DNA of 64,000 bases from SHZL01 sp963708905. Its GTDB lineage: Bacteria; Pseudomonadota; Gammaproteobacteria; Xanthomonadales; SZUA-36. A program made the position numbers and the translations under genes. The notes beneath the pieces were generated by a model, which saw only the letters and a list, made by a program, of their open reading frames with translations, was not told the DNA's origin and did not search any database. Where the stretch lies: contig CAVPUV010000081.1 of assembly GCA_963708905.1 (NCBI GenBank), positions 186,001 to 250,000 of the forward strand. Reading direction: 5' to 3'. Positions 44,282 to 53,288 of the stretch are shown here, one piece after another. Positions within the stretch are counted from its first letter, which is position 1. The number at the start of each line of letters is the position of its first letter.

Positions 44282-44869
44282 TCAGGCGTGCTTGCCCTCG
44301 TCCCAACCGCTGACTGCCCGCTTGACCACGTCCCTGGGCACGGGCTCCAGTTGCGTTGCCATGGTGTCATTCCAGCGGTTGAGGAAACCAAATAAGGCGA
44401 TGGAGGCCATGATCTCGACGATCTGACCCTCATCGAAATACTTCTTCAACTCGTCAAAATCCTCTTCGGAGGCTTCGTTGGGCACCATGCCGGCTTTAAT
44501 GGCGAGCCTGAGCGCCGCCCGCTCGGCAGCGGAAAAAAGGTCGCTGGAATCCATTTCCCAGACCGCCGCGATCTTTTCATCGGGCACCTCAAAAATGCTC
44601 GACAGGTTACTCATGTGCGACTGGCAGTAACGGCATCCCGAGGCCATGCTCGAGGCCAGGCTAACCAGCATTTTCAGTCCCTCCGATACCGTGCCCTCAT
44701 ACAGTACGGCCTGGTTCAAGGCCATGAAGGCTTTGACAATATTCGGCCGGCGCGCCATGGTCCGAATGCTGTTCGGGGTGAACCCCCGAGTGTCGGCATA
44801 GTGGCGGAATTTATCCAGGATCTCCGCATCCATTATCTCGTCGAACTCCAGTGGACGTAGATGTGCCAT
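44282..44869 (-). CDS. carboxymuconolactone decarboxylase / AhpD-like protein
   Basis: 195 residues, all-helical. AhpD-type motif 'SGCRYCQSHMSNL' (Cys-x2-Cys-x2-His) indicates thiol peroxidase-related or gamma-carboxymuconolactone decarboxylase-like chemistry. C-terminal 'MASIALFGFLNRWNDTMAT' matches the family. It converges with the M20 gene 10 bp away. Substrate unknown. Confidence 0.85.
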   Translation of the reverse strand: MAHLRPLEFDEIMDAEILDKFRHYADTRGFTPNSIRTMARRPNIVKAFMALNQAVLYEGTVSEGLKMLVSLASSMASGCRYCQSHMSNLSSIFEVPDEKIAAVWEMDSSDLFSAAERAALRLAIKAGMVPNEASEEDFDELKKYFDEGQIVEIMASIALFGFLNRWNDTMATQLEPVPRDVVKRAVSGWDEGKHA

Positions 44870-44988
44870 GGCTTGTTCCTCTTGTTTGCGGGGTACTGAA
44901 ACTGATGCAAAATTACTCCAGTAGTGTAGCGTTTATCAAGCCTGGCCTGCCGGCACCGGCTGCTGGCTGTATGGACAGATCCGCCTTT

Positions 44989-45429
44989 TCAGTCGGGCAG
45001 CACCATGTAGGTCGAAGTGCCGGCGCAGACCACACGATCATCGCCCTGCGCGTGCAGCGTCACTTCACCGAAGACCAGGGACCGCCCGGATTTCAGCACG
45101 CGCCCCGTCGCCACGATGTCTTTGCCCATCACCGGCCGCATAAAGCTGGTGGTCTGGGAAACCGTGGTGCAATTGCTGTAGCGGCCCTGCCCGACATAGC
45201 AGACAAAGACCATACAGGTATCGATCAGGGCCATCATCGCCTGGCCGCACACGATCTGGTGGGAGCGGCACAGGTCATCGGAGTAGGGCATGCGCATCAC
45301 CACCCGGCCGTCGCCGATGGCTTCGATGGACAGCTGCAGTTGCTGTAGCCAGGGGGCAAACACCTCGCGCAGGCGTTTGTTGGCTGAAACCAGGTTGACG
45401 GAACTTGCGCTTGTTGCTGCCTTTGACAT
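44989..45429 (-). CDS. PaaI-type acyl-CoA thioesterase (hotdog fold)
   Basis: 146 residues with the hotdog core 'GDGRVVMRMPYSDDLCRSHQ', 'VCGQAMMALIDTCMVFVCY', 'QTTSFMRPVMGKDIVATGRV'. Predicted to hydrolyse acyl- or aromatic-CoA thioesters. It is 24 bp downstream of the P450 on the same strand, so a small catabolic unit is possible. Confidence 0.82.
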   Translation of the reverse strand: MSKAATSASSVNLVSANKRLREVFAPWLQQLQLSIEAIGDGRVVMRMPYSDDLCRSHQIVCGQAMMALIDTCMVFVCYVGQGRYSNCTTVSQTTSFMRPVMGKDIVATGRVLKSGRSLVFGEVTLHAQGDDRVVCAGTSTYMVLPD

Positions 45430-45453
45430 GGTTTCAATCTACCTCTTCGTGAG

Positions 45454-46794
45454 TTACCGGATGCTGGCCCGCCAGCGCACGGGCAAGGATTTGACGCCCC
45501 GCTGGAAGTTCGAGCGCAGATAACGGGGCGGCGCGGCAGGCTCTATGGTCTCAAAACGCCGGATCAACTCAAGGAATATCGCCCGCATCTGCGCCACCGC
45601 CAGTTGCGCCCCCAGACAAAAATGCGGGCCGTAGCCGAAGCTCAGATGGGGATTCGGTTTTCGCCGGATGGAAAATTCCGTCGGGTGATGGAATTCGCGC
45701 TCGTCGTAATTGGCGGACAGGAATGAAACCACCACCTTATCCCCCGCGGTGATCTTAGCCCCGGCGAGCCCGGTATCCTGGCAGGCGGTACGGCGAAAAT
45801 TCATGACCGGGGTCCACCAGCGCAACATCTCCTCCACGGCAGCAGGTACGAGAGCAGGGTCGGCCTGCATCGCCTGCCAGGCATCGGGGTGCTGCAGCAG
45901 CGCAATCATGCCGCCCGGGATACCGTTACGAAGGGTCTCGTTGCCGGCCACGGCGAACAGCCAGAACATGTTCTCGAACTCCTCTATGGTGACGATTCCG
46001 GCGGCGTCATCCACCTGGGCCAGCAAAATCGACACGACGTCATCCGCCGGATTGCCACGCTTGTATTCCGCCAGCAAATGAGCATAACGGTACAGGTCGT
46101 CCATGCCACTGCGGGAGCGCGGGTCCGGCATCTGGCCGTTGGCGTCCGGCCGCGGCCGCAGCTTGAGGGCCTCCCGTGCCATCATGCTGCCGCCCTGCGG
46201 GTTGAAAGCGCTGGAGACGGCGTATTCCGGATCCTGATAACCGATGACCCGGTTGGCCCAATCGAACATCAGATAGCGATCCTGCTGTGGCAGGCCGAAT
46301 ATATCGGCCAGGCACAGCAAGGGCATGTCGGAGGCGATATCCTTGACGAAATCGCACTCGCCTTCGGTCGCGCCGCCGATCACGTTGTCGACAATGGCTG
46401 TGGCGTGCTGGCGGATTTTCGCCTCCAGCTGGGCCACGGCTTTTGAGGTGAACGCATTGATCAGCAGCCGGCGCAGACGCGTATGCTCCGGCGGATCCAT
46501 ATTGAGCATCATCTGCTGCACATAGCTGAGGTCCGCGGGTGTTGCCGGGTCACGCAGCTGGGTGGCGCCCAGTTGCGAGGAGAACCGTTTCGGGTTCTTC
46601 AGGACCTGCATGCATTCGGCATGGCGCAGCACCAGCCAGAATCCGCGACCACCCGGCCATTGCGCCAGTTTATGTTCTTCTACCCAAATCACCGCTGCCT
46701 GCTGCCGCAACGCCGCCAGCTCGGCGATGGGCGCGCCCTGTTCATAGCGCATGGGGTCGTACAGGCATTCGAGGGCAGTCTGGGAATGGGTCAT
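45454..46794 (-). CDS. cytochrome P450
   Basis: 446 residues. Oxygen-activating 'VAGNETLRNG' (I-helix), ExxR in 'VEEMLRW', and the heme loop with Cys near 393 ('FGYGPHFCLGAQLA'). Soluble bacterial type without a membrane anchor, resembling the CYP125/142 group of sterol and lipid oxidisers. The ATG at 46794 fits the family better than 46872. It is in line with the thioesterase. No dedicated ferredoxin is present nearby, so redox partners are elsewhere. Substrate unknown. Confidence 0.9.
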   Translation of the reverse strand: MTHSQTALECLYDPMRYEQGAPIAELAALRQQAAVIWVEEHKLAQWPGGRGFWLVLRHAECMQVLKNPKRFSSQLGATQLRDPATPADLSYVQQMMLNMDPPEHTRLRRLLINAFTSKAVAQLEAKIRQHATAIVDNVIGGATEGECDFVKDIASDMPLLCLADIFGLPQQDRYLMFDWANRVIGYQDPEYAVSSAFNPQGGSMMAREALKLRPRPDANGQMPDPRSRSGMDDLYRYAHLLAEYKRGNPADDVVSILLAQVDDAAGIVTIEEFENMFWLFAVAGNETLRNGIPGGMIALLQHPDAWQAMQADPALVPAAVEEMLRWWTPVMNFRRTACQDTGLAGAKITAGDKVVVSFLSANYDEREFHHPTEFSIRRKPNPHLSFGYGPHFCLGAQLAVAQMRAIFLELIRRFETIEPAAPPRYLRSNFQRGVKSLPVRWRASIR

Positions 46795-46921
46795 GGAATG
46801 AGTCCCGGTATCAGCCTGACAGCGCCAATAAAAACTGACGCCGCCCGTCAGCTGGCGAAAAACAGTTCCCAATCATCAACTGGGAAATCGTATTCGCTAT
46901 CTGCCAAAGTCTGGCCCTTGG

Positions 46922-47368
46922 CTAAGCTGAAGACCGGATACACACAACGGGCACGTCCGCCTGGCGCAGCACACTCTCGGCGACACTCCCCACCAGCAGG
47001 TTTTTCAGACCGGTGCGTCCGTGGGTGCCGATGACGATCAGGTCGGCATGGCTCTGTTTGGCCGCATCGTTGACCAGATCGACGGGTCGGCCTAAACGCA
47101 CGATCTCATCGACATCGCTGAGATCCGCGGCATGTTGTTGCACAAACTTGCTGAGCTTGGCCCTTTGCTTCCCCAGAGCGCTTTGAACCATTTCGTCCTC
47201 ATGCGCCGCCGAAGCATTCGCGTTCAGTTCGATATCGGTCAATGGCAGGGCATTGAAAACGTCCATGGCGGCGCCGAGCTGCCGGGCCAAAGCGGCTGCA
47301 TGACGCAAGGCCTTGGCGGAAACAGCGGAGAAATCAACCGCAACTAAAATACGCTTAACTTTATCCAT
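46922..47368 (-). CDS. universal stress protein, single UspA domain
   Basis: 148 residues: 'RILVAVDFSAVSAKALRHAA' at the N-terminus and the ATP-binding G-2x-G-9x-G(S/T) motif in 'GTHGRTGLKNLLVGSVAESV'. A cytoplasmic stress protein of the UspA/UspF type, distinct from the tandem form at 8880. Stands alone, with its own start at 47368. Confidence 0.88.
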   Translation of the reverse strand: MDKVKRILVAVDFSAVSAKALRHAAALARQLGAAMDVFNALPLTDIELNANASAAHEDEMVQSALGKQRAKLSKFVQQHAADLSDVDEIVRLGRPVDLVNDAAKQSHADLIVIGTHGRTGLKNLLVGSVAESVLRQADVPVVCIRSSA

Positions 47369-47462
47369 GGCTGCAACCCTTTTTTTTATTTTAAGCGAGT
47401 AGTTTATTGACCAAGTTGATGCATATCAGCAATCGGCACGAGGGCCGGTTGGGTTGCGGTGC

Positions 47463-48830
47463 TCATTGAAAGTCGCGGGCACCATCGCTTGCGTCTGCCA
47501 GCTGCGGCAACCGCACCGGCGTGCCGGTTTCGTCGAGGTCGCGCGCGATGCGCTGGGCAACGGCCACGGCGTCAGCCCGGGAAAGGTAAGGACCGGCCAG
47601 CACCTGGTATTGCCCGCCCTGCGCCAGGCGCTGGGCCGGAATGGGCGGGCCCTGGTAGCCGAGCATGGCCACCAGCCGGCGCGCGCTGCGCTCGGAATTG
47701 AAACTGCCGAGATCGACATACCAGTCGCCGTCTTTGGGCACTGGCGGCGGTTGCGGCGCCGGCAACAGGGGGGCGGCCGGCAGGCCGGCCAGATAGCTTT
47801 CGGCTGCCGGCGCTCCGGTGGCAACAGGCAGCGGATAACCTGCCCGGCGGTCGGCATAAGCCAGTGCGCGCTCACGATCTATGGCCATCCGCTCTGCCGG
47901 CAGCTGGTGGGCCTGGGCCGCTTCGATGGCCTGTGCCACCGCGGCGGCGCCGGTCTTGCCGCCGGCCGCGGTTGCCGGCGCATGGGCCTCCAGCAGCAGC
48001 CCGTCGGGGCTGGTGCCGACGAGATAGGGCTGATCGACCACTGTGACCGGCGTTCCCACCGGTACATCCGCGAACAGCGTGACGATATCTTCCGGATAGA
48101 GCTGGATGCAGCCGTGACTCACCCGCATACCGATGCCGGCCGGCTTGTTGGTGCCGTGAATCAGGATGCTGGGCCAGCCCAGGCGCAGGGCGTGGCTGCC
48201 GAGCGGGTTGTCCGGCCCCGGCGGCACCACCGCCGGCAGCGGATTGCCTTTGGCGGCGCTCTCGCGACGAATCGATGCCGGCACCGTCCAGGGTGGGCTG
48301 ACGTGTTTTTTCGCAATTTCGGTATTGCCGAGCGGGGTGGACCAGCCCTCGCGGCCGATCCCGATCGGATGTGTGACTACCCGCCGCGGCTCGCCCTCCG
48401 CCGCCGGCGGATAATAAAACAGCCGGCGCGCGGCCAGATTGATGACGATCCCCTCGCGCGGGGCGTCGGGCAGCACATGGGCCAGCGGCAGGAGCACCCG
48501 TTCGCCCGCCACCGGCGTCCAGTGATCAACCCCCGGATTGGCGGCGATGATGTCGTCGTAGCCGAGATCATAGGCGCGGGCGATGTCCAGCAATGTCTCT
48601 TCGCCCTGGACGCGGGTGAAATACAGGCGTCCGATGACTTCCGCGTTCGCGTCAAGCTCGAAGCTATTGAGCGCAAAGGGCTCCTGCGGCGCTGCGTGGG
48701 GCGCAAAATCGGGGATCTCGCGCGGCGGCCAGCCGGCACAGCCGGACAGCATCAACGCCAGCAGCGCGAGCCAGTGGATCCCGCCGGGCAGGCGGTGGGT
48801 GGTCGATAACAAAGCCATGGCGGGATCCAT
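47463..48830 (-). CDS. L,D-transpeptidase lipoprotein with SPOR domain
   Basis: 455 residues. Lipobox 'LMLSGCAG' near residue 31 anchors it in the envelope. A LysM-like region ('LLDIARAYDLGYDDIIAANP') is followed by the YkuD catalytic domain with His in 'ILIHGTNKP' and the nucleophile Cys in 'VSHGCIQLYPED' (Gln replaces the usual Arg after Ile). An Ala-rich linker leads to a C-terminal SPOR domain ('WYVDLGSFNSERSARRLV', 'YQVLAGPY') that binds denuded septal peptidoglycan. It cross-links or anchors peptidoglycan. Starts at ATG 48830 or 48818. Confidence 0.88.
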   Translation of the reverse strand: MDPAMALLSTTHRLPGGIHWLALLALMLSGCAGWPPREIPDFAPHAAPQEPFALNSFELDANAEVIGRLYFTRVQGEETLLDIARAYDLGYDDIIAANPGVDHWTPVAGERVLLPLAHVLPDAPREGIVINLAARRLFYYPPAAEGEPRRVVTHPIGIGREGWSTPLGNTEIAKKHVSPPWTVPASIRRESAAKGNPLPAVVPPGPDNPLGSHALRLGWPSILIHGTNKPAGIGMRVSHGCIQLYPEDIVTLFADVPVGTPVTVVDQPYLVGTSPDGLLLEAHAPATAAGGKTGAAAVAQAIEAAQAHQLPAERMAIDRERALAYADRRAGYPLPVATGAPAAESYLAGLPAAPLLPAPQPPPVPKDGDWYVDLGSFNSERSARRLVAMLGYQGPPIPAQRLAQGGQYQVLAGPYLSRADAVAVAQRIARDLDETGTPVRLPQLADASDGARDFQ

Positions 48831-49162
48831 TCTAGCCGCTTGCCGCCCCGCAGCGGTAATCCGAATTTTCGAACCGGCGCCAGTTGTTCGGTGGCACAGC
48901 AGGAATCGCCGCTATCGTCCGCAAAGAACTGGCAATGAGCTGGTTGCAGGCGGGCAAGAACGCATTGTCGTGCCGACGGGGGTACCATCCAACCCCGCTC
49001 ATTCGGATGATGAACTACGCGCAACAATATACTCATGTCATCAACCAGCATCCGCTTCAGGGTCCAGTGCTCCGGCCCCTTGCCAGGGCTGAAGTTGCGC
49101 GAATTTGGCGCATTTCTCGACTTTGGGCACAGCATTATGGCGAATTTCTACTTTTGTGAATG
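48831..49162. other. 332-bp gap before the Fic gene, no recognisable gene
   Basis: Small open frames exist on both strands (for example 48884-49159) but none resembles a known protein or has a good ribosome site. The right end merges into the CGAAAT-repeat promoter of the Fic gene. Confidence 0.45.
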
Positions 49163-49248
49163 ATTTTCGACGCGATTTGGATTATATTGAATTTCGACGT
49201 AGACCTAGAAATTCACATAAATTTCGACAACCGTGAAAGATTTTCGAC
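49163..49248 (+). promoter_or_regulatory. four CGAAA(A)T iterons in front of Fic gene 1
   Basis: ATTTTCGAC or ATTTCGAC occurs at 49163-49171, 49191-49198, 49221-49228 and 49240-49248, all on the same strand with TTTCGAC cores spaced 27, 30 and 20 bp. The last copy ends 3 bp before the ATG. The region is AT-rich (TTGGATTATATT between copies 1 and 2). Spacing and position suggest operator sites for a repressor, possibly the Fic protein's own autoregulation. Confidence 0.6.
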
Positions 49249-49250
49249 CA

Positions 49251-50792
49251 ATGAAACTGCAATTTGAACAACCAGTGGCCTTTCAAGGGACTATCGTCCC
49301 GGCGGGTAGCCGTCTAACCGGACTCGCCGCGCTGGCGCACGGGCTGAACCTGCAAGCCCCGGTCAGAGCGGCGAGTTGCGTGTCCGAAGGCCATGTGCGC
49401 GGCAGTCAACGGCAGAACCAATCTTGGCGTGTATTCGACAAGCGCTACTGGCCCGGCGATCTCGTTACCGATCACATCAGTTTTGCGCTGCGCCATGAAA
49501 ACATCGATTTGTTGGTACTCAAGCGTGCGTTCGAAGCCATTGATGAGAACGCGCTTGTAGACTTCATCAAGTCCGCACCGACCGGCGTCGAGACACGACG
49601 TACCTGGTTTTTTTACGAAACGCTCACCGGGAAGAAACTCGCTCTTGAAGATGCGGGAACGGTTGGTGCGGTCGATGCGCTTGACCCCAAAGCTTACTTT
49701 ACCGGCAAGGCGCGCTTGTCGCGCCGCCACCGCGTGCGGGACAATCTTCTCGGCGCGGGTGGCTACGTACCGGTGCTCCGCCGCACCGGGAAACTTGAGG
49801 AATTCCTGAAAAAAAATCTCGCGCAGAAAGCCACTGAAACCACCGGGCGGACGGGTGGGCATCTTGTCGCACGGGCTGCGAGTTTTCTGCTCCTCGCGGA
49901 TAGTCGTGCGAGTTTCGAGATCGAAGGGGAACGTCCGCCGCGTGGCCGTCTTGAGCGGTGGGGCCGCGCGGTGCTGCAGGCGGGCAAAAACAAGCTGAGT
50001 ATCGAGGAATTGGTACGTCTACACAGTGTTGTCATTGAAGATACGCGTTTCACGCATGCCGGGCTGCGATACGACGGCGTGTTCCTTGGGGAGCGTGATC
50101 TGAACGGCGATCCCCTGCCGGAATTTATCGGGGCGCGGCCTGACCAACTTCAGGAGTTGCTTGCGGGGTTGATCGCCGCCAATGAACGCATGCGTCAATG
50201 CACGCTCGATCCAGTCTTGCAGGCAGCGGCAACGGCATTCGGCTTTGTTTATATCCATCCCTTTCAAGATGGCAATGGCCGCGTCCATCGCTGTCTGATC
50301 CACCACGTTCTCGCTGAAAGAAAATTCACACCGCCCGGCATGGTATTTCCGGTCTCATCGGTGTTGCTCGACCGCATTGACAATTACCGCACCGCTCTGC
50401 AAGACCATTCCGGGCCGCTCATGGACTATGTTAAATGGAAGCCAACTCCTGATCACAACGTTACGGTGCTGAACGATACCGCTGATTTGTACCGCTACTT
50501 CGATTGCACGGCCGCGGCGGAGTTTCTCTTTGAGTGTGTGGCTCGCACGGTTGAACATGACCTGCCCCAGGGAATCGACTATCTGCGCCGCCATGACGAG
50601 GCGCAGCGCCGTATCATGGAGGCCGTCGAAATGCCAGACCGCCTGGCGCAAAACCTGATTATGTTCATGCGCCAAAATGACGGTAAGTTGGCAAACAGGC
50701 GCCGCGAAAAGGAGTTTGCCGCTCTCACGGATGACGAAGTCACTCGCGTCGAAGAGATTTACCTCGAGACCTTTGCCGAAGAACAGGACTGA
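49251..50792 (+). CDS. Fic-family AMP/nucleotidyl-transferase 1
   Basis: 513 residues. Fic core 'HPFQDGNGRVHR' with catalytic H336, and the inhibitory helix motif S221-x3-E225-G ('SFEIEG') upstream, which makes it a class II (self-inhibited) Fic protein. C-terminal extension of about 150 residues with no clear HTH. A GTG at 49233 is an alternative start that would place the last iteron inside the gene. Such proteins modify a target by AMPylation. Neighbouring tRNA-derived repeats suggest an island gene. Confidence 0.87.
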   Translation: MKLQFEQPVAFQGTIVPAGSRLTGLAALAHGLNLQAPVRAASCVSEGHVRGSQRQNQSWRVFDKRYWPGDLVTDHISFALRHENIDLLVLKRAFEAIDENALVDFIKSAPTGVETRRTWFFYETLTGKKLALEDAGTVGAVDALDPKAYFTGKARLSRRHRVRDNLLGAGGYVPVLRRTGKLEEFLKKNLAQKATETTGRTGGHLVARAASFLLLADSRASFEIEGERPPRGRLERWGRAVLQAGKNKLSIEELVRLHSVVIEDTRFTHAGLRYDGVFLGERDLNGDPLPEFIGARPDQLQELLAGLIAANERMRQCTLDPVLQAAATAFGFVYIHPFQDGNGRVHRCLIHHVLAERKFTPPGMVFPVSSVLLDRIDNYRTALQDHSGPLMDYVKWKPTPDHNVTVLNDTADLYRYFDCTAAAEFLFECVARTVEHDLPQGIDYLRRHDEAQRRIMEAVEMPDRLAQNLIMFMRQNDGKLANRRREKEFAALTDDEVTRVEEIYLETFAEEQD

Positions 50793-50863
50793 GAAAGAAA
50801 GGAGTCACAATAAAGTGCCAGAATAACGGGGTGATTGGCGTTGTGAGTCAGTCGTTACCTTAA

Positions 50864-50930
50864 ATGGTGGCCAGGGGTGGTCGCCCCCGGTCATCCCTGG
50901 CCTTCCCGACACCGGGGCATCCGTGCACGA
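50864..50930 (-). repeat. tRNA-Phe 3'-end derived repeat, copy at 50.9 kb
   Basis: Starts with the last 16 nt of tRNA-Phe (TGGTGGCCAGGGG-TGG on the plus strand) then continues as a diverged copy of the 53-bp unit found at 53.3 and 58.9 kb. A GGCCAGG (50869-50875) / CCTGGCC (50896-50902) pair is intact. The internal tRNA part (T-arm to anticodon) present in the other copies is absent here. Confidence 0.65.
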
Positions 50931-50947
50931 TATTTGGGGTCCGATAT

Positions 50948-50999
50948 TTGGGGTCAGTGTAAAAATAAGTGCCCGGGGAAGTTTTTACTCTGACCCCAA
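50948..50999. repeat. REP-like palindrome upstream of the SYLF gene
   Basis: TTGGGGTCAGTGTAAAAA (50948-50965) pairs with TTTTTACTCTGACCCCAA (50982-50999) with one mismatch and a 16-nt loop. This GGGGTCAGAGTAAAA sequence is a known type of REP palindrome associated with RAYT (IS200-like) transposases in proteobacteria. A second incomplete copy (GGGGTCC) is just upstream and a third lies at the end of the SYLF gene. Confidence 0.65.
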
Positions 51000-51089
51000 T
51001 TATTACCCCAATTATTCCTGTGCATTCTATTATACTGGTTGCCCAGCGGAATTCGTTGGCAACTTTTTGGCGTCAGAGGAGGACTTGCA

Positions 51090-51671
51090 ATGAAACAGCG
51101 GACTTTGATCTTGATAGCCGTGATCCTCGGGCAAGCAGGCACGGCAGCCCAGGCTGCCGCGACGCTGGAGGAATGCCAGGCAACAGAGAGCAAGTTTCGG
51201 GACTTGGGCAATGTGTCGGAGATGCTGGCCGAATCCTATGGGTATGCCGTGTTTCCGACCATCGGCAAGGGCGGAATCGGTATCGGTGGGGCGGGCGGCA
51301 CGGGCTGCGTACTTGCCGGGGGCAGGCATACCGGCAAGGTATCCATGGGCCAGGTGACGATAGGGCTGCAGTTGGGCGGGCAGGCTTACAGCCAGATCAT
51401 TCTGTTCAAGAATGCCGACGTCTACAAGGAGTTCACGACTGGTCAATTCGAATTCGGAGCCGACGCCACCGCGGTCGCGCTGGTCTACGGTGCCCAGGCA
51501 GGGGCTTCGACCAAGGGCGCCTCGGCGAGCGCCGGCGATACCAAAGGCGTCGGCGCCTGGAAGCACGGCATGGCGGTTTTCACTCTGGCCAAGGGCGGCC
51601 TGATGTATGAAGCCTCGATCGGCGGGCAGAAGTTCAATTTCGAGCCGCTGAAGAATTCGGGGTCAGAGTAA
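51090..51671 (+). CDS. secreted SYLF/YSC84-domain lipid-binding protein
   Basis: 193 residues. Start ATG 51090 has GAGGAGG upstream. Signal peptide ('LILIAVILGQAGTAAQA'), then the SYLF domain: 'GYAVFPTIGKGGIGIGGAGG', 'GQVTIGLQLGGQAYSQIILF' and 'FEFGADATAVALVYGAQAG'. These proteins bind acidic phospholipids; a bacterial role is unknown. The last codons (NSGSE then TAA) are supplied by a REP sequence, so the original C-terminus was probably altered. Confidence 0.85.
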   Translation: MKQRTLILIAVILGQAGTAAQAAATLEECQATESKFRDLGNVSEMLAESYGYAVFPTIGKGGIGIGGAGGTGCVLAGGRHTGKVSMGQVTIGLQLGGQAYSQIILFKNADVYKEFTTGQFEFGADATAVALVYGAQAGASTKGASASAGDTKGVGAWKHGMAVFTLAKGGLMYEASIGGQKFNFEPLKNSGSE

Positions 51672-51674
51672 AAA
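51659..51674 (-). repeat. third REP copy overlapping the SYLF stop codon
   Basis: GGGGTCAGAGTAAAA (51659-51673) matches the arm of the upstream palindrome in opposite orientation. It encodes the end of the SYLF protein including its TAA stop. Confidence 0.6.
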
Positions 51675-51915
51675 CTCGATCTGCTCCCGTTGGGGTCGGA
51701 CCTTCGCAACTTATTAAAAAATATATATCTGGATGTAATTCCAGATGGTATTTGACCGCTAAATTGCCCACACGGTCAAACCGCGCGTAGTGGATCAGGG
51801 AAACCGCGGTGGCGAACGGTTGACCTAGGGAGTGCACGGTGTAGCCTCAGTCCGGAAGTTGCTTTGGATTTCCTATCCATTGGCCATGGCTGGAACACGA
51901 ACGGAAAGCGTTGAG

Positions 51916-52686
51916 ATGAGCCGAGAAGAACTCGAGCGCCGGATTCGGGACTACAAGTGGTACCACGCCATCGAAGTCGCCCCGGGGCTGGCTACGCCCG
52001 GGATGCAGATCAACGTCCCCAGCCAGCAGAAGTCGCTGCGTGCCCTGCGCGGCCTGGATCTGCGCGGCAAGTCCGTCCTGGACATCGGTTGCCGCGACGG
52101 CCTCTTCTCGTTCGAGGCCGAGAAGCTCGGCGCGGCGCGTGTCGTGGGTATCGACAACGACCTATCGCCCGGCGCCACCGAGTTGCTCATTCCCGCTCTG
52201 GGATCGCGGGTGGAGATGCGACAGCTCAACCTGTTCGATCTCAGGCCCGAGACCTTCGGGCGCTTCGACGTGGTGCTCTTCCTGGGCACGCTGTACCACC
52301 TCCGCTATCCGTTCCGGGCGCTCAAGCTGATGCGCAACGTCCTCGCGGACCACGGGGTCATGGTGATCGAGACGGCGGTAATTGCAGACGCCAATCGCCA
52401 CGCCCTGCTGTACTGCCCGGTCGGGGCCGAGAACCCCTACGACGAGACCTCCGTCACGCTCTTCAACATGAAGGGACTGAAGGACACGCTGGCGACACTC
52501 GAGTTGCGTGCCACTGGTGAGGAGCTGCAGTGCGGATTCAAGCCCGACCCGGAGGGCGACAAGCTCGTTGTCGATCGGGTGACGCTGGTCTGCCGCCGCG
52601 ACGCCACCCTGGTCAAGGCCAAGGTGGCGGCCTACTGGGACGGCGTGCACGACCTGCACGCCACGGGTGCGACCTCGTTCGAGTGA
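51916..52686 (+). CDS. class I SAM-dependent methyltransferase (CmoB/DUF1698-like)
   Basis: 256 residues. 'VLDIGCRDGLFSFEAEKLGAA' is the SAM-binding motif I, 'VVGIDND' motif II, and 'FDVVLFLGTLYHLRYPFRAL' motif IV. C-terminal 'NMKGLKDTLATLELRATGEE' matches the DUF1698/CmoB group. Substrate unknown. ATG 51916 chosen for GGAAAG 7 nt upstream; 51886 and GTG 51832 are alternatives. GC looks higher than in the neighbouring SYLF and Fic genes, hinting at a different origin. Confidence 0.78.
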   Translation: MSREELERRIRDYKWYHAIEVAPGLATPGMQINVPSQQKSLRALRGLDLRGKSVLDIGCRDGLFSFEAEKLGAARVVGIDNDLSPGATELLIPALGSRVEMRQLNLFDLRPETFGRFDVVLFLGTLYHLRYPFRALKLMRNVLADHGVMVIETAVIADANRHALLYCPVGAENPYDETSVTLFNMKGLKDTLATLELRATGEELQCGFKPDPEGDKLVVDRVTLVCRRDATLVKAKVAAYWDGVHDLHATGATSFE

Positions 52687-52774
52687 GTGAGGCCTCAACG
52701 GTGGACAGGTCGGCAGCGCTCCGGGCATACTTGCCGCCGCAAAGCGCCGGTCGAAAACACCGCTACAGGATGGA

Positions 52775-53101
52775 TTATTTGTTTGACTCTTTGATCTTCT
52801 TGTCTAGCGCGGCGGCTTCGGCTTGCGCTTCGGTGAGGGCGTCCGCCGAGAGTTCCAGCGCAGCTTTATCCCTTTTTTCCGCAGCATCATCGTATCCATT
52901 CGTTACGGCGACGGAAAACCATATATACGCCTGTTTGTAATCCTGCGGCACAGCGTTGCCAAAGTAATACGCCGCACCCAAATCATACTGGTCGATGCAA
53001 TCCCCCTGTTCCGCCTTGGCGATCATATCTTCAAGCTCGCCCGCTGCAACCGGATTGCACAATGCGGCGAACAAGAACGCCAAGACAAGCTGGCGGTTCA
53101 T
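52775..53101 (-). CDS. small exported Sel1-repeat protein
   Basis: 108 residues: signal peptide ('LVLAFLFAALCNPVAA'), one Sel1/TPR-like repeat ('DQYDLGAAYYFGNAVPQDYKQAYIWFSVAVT'-type helix pair, read in two parts), and an Ala/Glu-rich helical C-terminus. Envelope-located. Function unknown. Between the methyltransferase and the tRNA-derived repeat. Confidence 0.75.
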   Translation of the reverse strand: MNRQLVLAFLFAALCNPVAAGELEDMIAKAEQGDCIDQYDLGAAYYFGNAVPQDYKQAYIWFSVAVTNGYDDAAEKRDKAALELSADALTEAQAEAAALDKKIKESNK

Positions 53102-53288
53102 CTGTCACCCCCGGCGGTTTATCTGGCCTGGAGTTCAGCCTACGCCGTCTCCGTCCGGCACACAACCACCAGGCTATTCAGAATGCGCGGGTAAACGAGG
53201 CGTTACAAACTCATCAGTCCGATGCCTGGCCGCCCAATCGAATGATTGCTTTGGGTAGAAAGCGGAACTTGGCGGAGCCACATGAAAA

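Noticed and set aside
48884..49159. 91-codon frame before Fic 1
   Set aside because: No ribosome site or recognisable similarity, and it overlaps the CGAAAT promoter region.
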